Source of the DNA: CALSMU01 sp965230225
GTDB taxonomy: Bacteria > Bacteroidota > Bacteroidia > Flavobacteriales_D > Parvicellaceae
Direction of reading: 5' to 3'
Length of the DNA stretch: 64,000 nt
Assembly: GCA_965230225.1 (NCBI GenBank)
Contig: CBDDKM010000005.1
Location: 372,001 to 436,000 of the forward strand
The notes beneath the pieces were generated by a model. That model searched no databases. It was not told the origin of the DNA and saw nothing but the letters and a program-made list of their open reading frames with translations. Every line of letters begins with the position of its first letter. Position 1 is the first letter of the stretch. The translations under genes were made by a program, and so were the position numbers. This document shows, piece after piece, positions 60,021 through 64,000 of this stretch.

Positions 60021-61802
60021 CTATTCTATAGTAATTGTATAAGGTAGTCTGGCCTGTACTCCTTTCATAGATATAATTTTATCTACAGTTTTAATTAATT
60101 CCATTGCTTTTGCAGTAGTGCTTTGCGCATCTGCTTCGTCTTCCGACATTTCAATTGCTTCCAGAATTTCTTCAAATGGTGTTAATTCTTTTTTCGGGTA
60201 TACACCAACGGTAACATTAGAAACTTTTGCTTGTTCCGCAGCATAAGCAATGGCATCATCAATACCTCCTAGCTCATCCACCAATCCAATTCTTAATGCA
60301 TCAGTTCCAGCCCAAACTCTACCTTGTCCAATGCTGTCTACATCTGCTTGCTCTAATCCATCTCTTCCGTCAGCCACTTTCTGAGTGAAATCATCATAAA
60401 TATCATCAACACCTTCTTGAATTAACCTTTTTTCTTCGTCGGTAAGAGCTTTATTTACAGATAATACAGAATGGTAATTGGTTTGTGCTCTGTCGAAAGT
60501 GATTCCCAATTTGTCTTTGAACATTGGTCCAAAGTTTGGAATTACCCCGAATACTCCGATAGACCCTGTAATGGTGTTTGGTTGTGCGTAGATTTTATCT
60601 GCAGCACAAGCAATGTAATAACCACCCGAAGCAGCTACATCACCCATAGAAACTACAATTGGTTTTTCACTTTGCTCACAAAGAATAACTTCTCTCCAAA
60701 TAACATCAGATGCTAAAGCACTTCCTCCCGGAGAATTTACTCTTAGTACAATGGCTTTGATATTGTCATTTTCTCTCGCTTCTCTAATTGCTTTGGCAAT
60801 GGTTTCTGAGCCAATAGTAGTAGCATTTCCTTTACCACTTTCGATGCCTCCTACTGCATAAACTACAGCAATGTTTTCATCTTCTTCTTCAATTTCTCTA
60901 TCGGCTTTTTTGGATTTTTTAGAAGCGTACTTTTTAAAGTTAACTAAACTTAGTTCCTCTTCTTTTTCGGTTCCTGCTTTAATTCTCAATTTGCTCAATA
61001 ACTCATCTTCGTAAATCAGGTCATCAACTAATTTGTACTCTACTGCTGCGTCCGCTGATCTAACATACATAGAATCGGCCATTTCGTTTAGCTCTTCTAT
61101 GCTGATGCCTCTGGTTTCGTGAATTCCATCTAGCATTTGCCCCCACATAGCGTTTAAGTAAGTCATGGTTTGCTCACGATTAGCAACACTCATGCTGTCG
61201 TACATCAATGGTTCAACGGCACTCTTAAACTTGTTATTACTACCACGAATTATTTGAACATCAACTCCCAATTTGTCGATTGCTCCTTTTAGGAACATCA
61301 ATTCGGCACCAAGTCCTTTGAACTCAGCCATTCCCTCCGGGTACAAATAAAGCTCATCCGCTACTGTGGCAATGTAATATGCTTTTTGTGAGTAAACTTC
61401 GCTATAAGCTACTACGAACTTACCAGAACTTTTAAAGTCGATCAATGCATTTCTAATTTCTTCGGTAGAAGCCATTCCTGCAGGAACCGTTGTAAGGTTT
61501 AATAAAATACCTTTAACCTTATCGTCTGTTTTAGCTATTTCAAGTCCTTTTTTAATTTCTCTTAGTCCCATTCCCTGATTAAAAGAAAAAGAGGCCTGAT
61601 CGAACTCGGCAAAAGAAACTTCGCTAATAGGTCCATCCAAAGTCATGTGAAGAACTGAGTTGTCTTCTACTTTAAATGGTTTTGGGTCGGATAATCCAGA
61701 AAAGATGCTAGATAGTCCTGATAGAAAAATGATGACTAATATAATCCCTATAACAAATACAGCCAGGGACGATGCTAGAAATGATCTCCAAAATGGTTTC
61801 AT
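60021..61802 (-). CDS. sppA: Signal peptide peptidase SppA, 67K form
   Basis: 593 aa, the long tandem-domain form with one N-terminal membrane helix (about 8-32). It degrades signal peptides in the membrane. The catalytic Ser is Ser392 (GDVAASGGYYIA) in the second half. The Lys is Lys193 in NKFKSAVEP in the first half. The E. coli pair is Ser409/Lys209 in the same contexts. The motif TGSIGVFG follows. A -7 element TACATTTG lies at 61836-61843. Confidence 0.94.
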   Translation of the reverse strand: MKPFWRSFLASSLAVFVIGIILVIIFLSGLSSIFSGLSDPKPFKVEDNSVLHMTLDGPISEVSFAEFDQASFSFNQGMGLREIKKGLEIAKTDDKVKGILLNLTTVPAGMASTEEIRNALIDFKSSGKFVVAYSEVYSQKAYYIATVADELYLYPEGMAEFKGLGAELMFLKGAIDKLGVDVQIIRGSNNKFKSAVEPLMYDSMSVANREQTMTYLNAMWGQMLDGIHETRGISIEELNEMADSMYVRSADAAVEYKLVDDLIYEDELLSKLRIKAGTEKEEELSLVNFKKYASKKSKKADREIEEEDENIAVVYAVGGIESGKGNATTIGSETIAKAIREARENDNIKAIVLRVNSPGGSALASDVIWREVILCEQSEKPIVVSMGDVAASGGYYIACAADKIYAQPNTITGSIGVFGVIPNFGPMFKDKLGITFDRAQTNYHSVLSVNKALTDEEKRLIQEGVDDIYDDFTQKVADGRDGLEQADVDSIGQGRVWAGTDALRIGLVDELGGIDDAIAYAAEQAKVSNVTVGVYPKKELTPFEEILEAIEMSEDEADAQSTTAKAMELIKTVDKIISMKGVQARLPYTITIE

Positions 61803-61835
61803 AGTAGTATATTTAAAATTACTAGGTTGTTATAA

Positions 61836-61843
61836 CAAATGTA
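61836..61843 (-). promoter_or_regulatory. -7 promoter element TACATTTG (sppA)
   Basis: An exact TAnnTTTG on the minus strand, 33 nt before the sppA ATG. Confidence 0.5.
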
Positions 61844-61967
61844 AACCTTGAATTGTGGTTATAAAACTTAACTACACAAAAGGTTAATTAGTGTTTCGAA
61901 CGGGACAATGATAATTTAATCTAGTCAGTAATGCTAAGCTCTATTGTAAAATATGACTAAATAGCTT

Positions 61968-61975
61968 TAGATTTG
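61968..61975 (+). promoter_or_regulatory. -7 promoter element TAGATTTG (folK)
   Basis: An exact TAnnTTTG; a TTG 21 bp upstream (61944-61946) is a fair -33. Only 4 nt separate it from the GTG start of folK, the same spacing as at 3423 and 12162. Confidence 0.55.
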
Positions 61976-61979
61976 TGGC

Positions 61980-62483
61980 GTGAAAGAAAACAGCGTAGTA
62001 CTAATATTGGGGAGCAATCTTTACAACAGGGAGGAGTTGTTGCGAAAGGCTATTGAAGCATTGGAAGAACGTTTGGGAGAAAAGGTAGCTATATCATCTG
62101 TATATGAATCGGAGCCCTGGGGGTTTGATTCGGAATATCCTTTTTTAAATCAGGCAGTAGAAATTAATACCAATTTATCTGCCCCAGTTGTTTTAAGAGA
62201 ATGTTTGGATATTGAAAAGAGCCTTGGAAGAATCCGTGGGGAAGGAGATACTTACCAGGATAGAACCATTGACATTGATATTATGTTATTCGGAAATGAG
62301 GTGGTCAATACTCCAGATTTGGAAATACCACATCCAAGGATGCATCAGCGCATGTTTTGCATGTTGCCAATTGCTGAAATAAATTCCGATCGAATGATCC
62401 CAGGACAGGAGAAAACCGTAAGAGATTTATTAATCGAATGTACTGATCAATCTGAGGTATTCCCGTTACATGCTAAAGTATAA
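61980..62483 (+). CDS. folK: 2-amino-4-hydroxy-6-hydroxymethyldihydropteridine diphosphokinase
   Basis: 167 aa. It transfers pyrophosphate to hydroxymethyldihydropterin in folate synthesis. Landmarks are LGSNLYNREELL at the start, SSVYESEPWGF, PFLNQAVEI and the conserved end of the core LGRIRGEGDTYQDRTIDIDIMLFG, with the magnesium-binding DIDI. The start is GTG at 61980. The second deoxynucleoside kinase overlaps its end by 14 nt, so the two are coupled; I recall the two being fused in some Bacteroidota. Confidence 0.92.
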   Translation: MKENSVVLILGSNLYNREELLRKAIEALEERLGEKVAISSVYESEPWGFDSEYPFLNQAVEINTNLSAPVVLRECLDIEKSLGRIRGEGDTYQDRTIDIDIMLFGNEVVNTPDLEIPHPRMHQRMFCMLPIAEINSDRMIPGQEKTVRDLLIECTDQSEVFPLHAKV

Positions 62484-63126
62484 GCACATAGTTGTTGAAG
62501 GGAATATTGGAGCCGGAAAAACAACTCTTGCTCGTTTTTTGGCTTCGAAATTTCGAGGATCATTGTTGTTGGAAGAATTTGAAGAAAACGATTTTCTTAA
62601 GGATTTTTACCAAAACAAGGACTTTGCACTACATGCCGAAGTTCAGTTTGTGTTGGACAGGAGCAAGCAATTGTTTCAGTTCCATTCTAAGAGTCATGAT
62701 ATAGTTTTTACTGATTTTTTGCCGGATAAAAGTTTGCTGTTTGCAAAGATGAATCTTTCGGATAAGGATTATTTACTGGTGGAAGAGTTGATGACTGCTC
62801 TGTTTAAAAAGTTACCTGTTCCCGATTTGATATTATACCTCAATAGGCCACTGTACCAGCTGGAAGAAAACATTAGAAACAGGGGAAGGAGTTATGAAAT
62901 GGACATTTCTCCCGAATACCTTAATCAGTTAGATAAGGCCTATGAGAATTTTCTGGCGTTTAAAACTGATCTACCTATTTTGCATATTAACGCAGAGGAT
63001 ATTGATTTGCAGCAGCCTGAAAGGTTATTTTCCGCTTTCCAAACCTTGTTTCAAACCTCGTTTGCGAATGATCAACGAACTATTCATCTTAAAAGCATGA
63101 TGAATACTGCTTTAGAGCAGAAATAA
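62470..63126 (+). CDS. Divergent deoxynucleoside kinase family protein
   Basis: 218 aa. The P-loop GNIGAGKT (11-18) and the LID-like RNRGRSYEMD are intact, and VPDLILYLNRPLYQLEENI is typical of the family. The DR-S/T (ERS) motif, intact in the window's other kinase (QDRTIYED), reads TDFLPDKSLLFA here, so the conserved Arg is gone. Substrate range may differ, or the protein may have another role. It overlaps folK by 14 nt, which suggests coordinated expression. Confidence 0.8.
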   Translation: MLKYKHIVVEGNIGAGKTTLARFLASKFRGSLLLEEFEENDFLKDFYQNKDFALHAEVQFVLDRSKQLFQFHSKSHDIVFTDFLPDKSLLFAKMNLSDKDYLLVEELMTALFKKLPVPDLILYLNRPLYQLEENIRNRGRSYEMDISPEYLNQLDKAYENFLAFKTDLPILHINAEDIDLQQPERLFSAFQTLFQTSFANDQRTIHLKSMMNTALEQK

Positions 63127-63240
63127 TTTTGACTTTTTGCCTTGCAATAGTAGAATGTTACTTGTTTGGTAATGATAGCTTTACGAGATTGAAGTTTCGA
63201 TTAAACACCTTTTTTAGGGGTTTGATGACAGTCATCCTTT

Positions 63241-63264
63241 TATAAGTAAAAAATCTTACTTATA
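63241..63264. promoter_or_regulatory. Perfect 9-bp inverted repeat (candidate operator)
   Basis: TATAAGTAA at 63241-63249 and TTACTTATA at 63256-63264, 6 nt apart, 46 nt upstream of the lipoprotein ATG. Its right half overlaps a -7-like TATACTTG, as expected for a repressor site. Confidence 0.4.
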
Positions 63265-63310
63265 CTTGTGCGATTTTATTAAGACAAGAAAGAATATAAA
63301 TCCAACTATA

Positions 63311-64000
63311 ATGAAAACCAAAATGTTTAAAAGTATAGCACTTACTTCCGCAGTTGCCGGAGGGTTAGTAATGGGTAGCTGTACCTTAGTTAAGGACCTT
63401 GAGTACGATGTGAAAACCAATCCATTGGAAATGCATGGTGATAAAGTTAAGGTGCAAATCTCTGCTAAATTCGTAGAAAAAGGATTGAACAGTAAAACTG
63501 TTGTTGAGGTAACTCCTACTTTTGTTTGTAAAGACGGAACCAAAATCCCTTTTGAAACTGCAACTTACCAAGGTGAGAAAGCTGCTGGGAACGGAACAGT
63601 AATTCCAAAAGAAGGAAAAACAGTTTCTTACACTTCTACAGTACCTTACCAACCATGTATGGAAGAAGGAGAGTTGGTAGTTGAGTTGTTGCCTAAGAAA
63701 GGTAAAAAACTTAAAGAAAAAGATTTGATCACTACTGATAAAATCGCTGATGGAACTATCATTACTCCATACTTATTAGACTTAGATGATAAAGTGATTC
63801 TTGGTGAAGATAACTTCCAAAGAATTACTACTCACGATATCAAAGCGGTAATTAACTACCAAAAAGGGAAATTCAACGTAAGAAGTTCTGAGTTAAAAGA
63901 CCAGGACATTAAAGATTTTGAAGCTTTCGCTACTGACGCTTTAACTAACGTTAGAAGAGAAATGAAAAGCATCAAAATTCAATCGTATGCTTCTCCTGAA
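63311..64000 (+). CDS. Lipoprotein, 3' end outside window
   Basis: 230 codons are visible and the frame is open to the last base. The signal peptide ends in a lipobox with Cys near residue 23 (VMGSC). The mature part has strand-rich segments: DLEYDVKTNPLEMHGDKV, then TPYLLDLDDKVILGEDNF, and the last part (EFEAF-like DFEAFATDAL ... VRREMKSIKIQSYASPE) resembles the start of an OmpA-like peptidoglycan-binding domain, in which IxSYASPEG is typical. An outer-membrane lipoprotein that ties to peptidoglycan is thus likely; the decisive region is outside the window. Confidence 0.75.
   Translation, partial: MKTKMFKSIALTSAVAGGLVMGSCTLVKDLEYDVKTNPLEMHGDKVKVQISAKFVEKGLNSKTVVEVTPTFVCKDGTKIPFETATYQGEKAAGNGTVIPKEGKTVSYTSTVPYQPCMEEGELVVELLPKKGKKLKEKDLITTDKIADGTIITPYLLDLDDKVILGEDNFQRITTHDIKAVINYQKGKFNVRSSELKDQDIKDFEAFATDALTNVRREMKSIKIQSYASPE

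Noticed and set aside
1..64000. CRISPR array, prophage, insertion sequence or defence island
   Set aside because: No regularly spaced repeats, transposase, integrase, phage structural, restriction or toxin-antitoxin genes were found.

Overview
The window reads as chromosomal DNA of a member of the Bacteroidota, most likely the order Flavobacteriales. Four observations support this. Secreted proteins end in type IX secretion (T9SS) C-terminal sorting domains. Promoters match the -7 element TAnnTTTG of the Bacteroidota primary sigma factor, and clear Shine-Dalgarno sequences are lacking. Families typical of the phylum are present: DUF4837, SprB-repeat proteins, two-component propeller kinases, LytTR regulators and GH3-like proteins. 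The DNA is AT-rich. I see no rRNA, CRISPR array, phage or insertion sequence.

Layout. 1-7.1 kb: envelope proteins (partial acidic protein, acidic-linker beta-barrel, DUF4837 lipoprotein, lytic transglycosylase, two tandem paralogous barrels) and a PLP aminotransferase. 7.2-14.4 kb: a double-AAA+ ATPase converging on penicillin-binding protein 1A, then the prs-rplY-pth operon. 14.4-21.9 kb: tRNA-Leu(CAA) preceded by a truncated tRNA copy that carries a palindrome, a LamG/T9SS surface protein, an orphan T9SS sorting domain and a TPR histidine kinase with its LytTR response regulator. 22-29.9 kb: SulP transporter, SprB-repeat surface protein, LytTR regulator, glycosyltransferase, Lon-N domain protein and small proteins. 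30-39.6 kb: a large membrane-anchored propeller protein, a three-gene amino-acid-lipid operon (GlsA/GlsB-like acyltransferases plus an unknown), SufS, a DUF1800/DUF1501 pair and a CPBP protease. 39.7-48.6 kb: Asp-rich lipoprotein, propeller histidine kinase with LytTR regulator, propeller adenylate cyclase and a coiled-coil membrane protein. 48.6-54.7 kb: ComF, LysE, a 45-aa protein, DUF3108, M23 peptidase, a repetitive Asn/Pro-rich protein and a LytS-type TPR kinase. 54.8-64 kb: deoxynucleoside kinase with a structured leader, GH3, a 32-aa membrane protein, a Kelch/T9SS protein, SppA, FolK, a second deoxynucleoside kinase and a lipoprotein cut by the window end.

How the genes work together. 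The largest theme is the cell envelope: peptidoglycan synthesis and turnover, outer-membrane barrels, lipoproteins, aminolipids and T9SS cargo. The second is signalling: three LytTR response regulators, three histidine kinases and one adenylate cyclase, several sharing propeller or TPR sensor architectures. Housekeeping genes (prs, rplY, pth, sufS, folK, sppA, tRNA) are interspersed.

The most interesting signals are: (i) direct repeats phased at 21 bp upstream of the T9SS cargo gene and of its decayed paralogue, with a weaker copy on the other side of the neighbouring LytTR two-component locus; (ii) three genes whose -7 element ends exactly 4 nt before the start codon, suggesting leaderless transcripts; (iii) a structured leader before a deoxynucleoside kinase; (iv) a propeller adenylate cyclase with a very lysine-rich insertion; and (v) a double CbbX-like AAA+ protein with a duplicated N-terminal domain. 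All functions are inferred from sequence alone; no database search was run.
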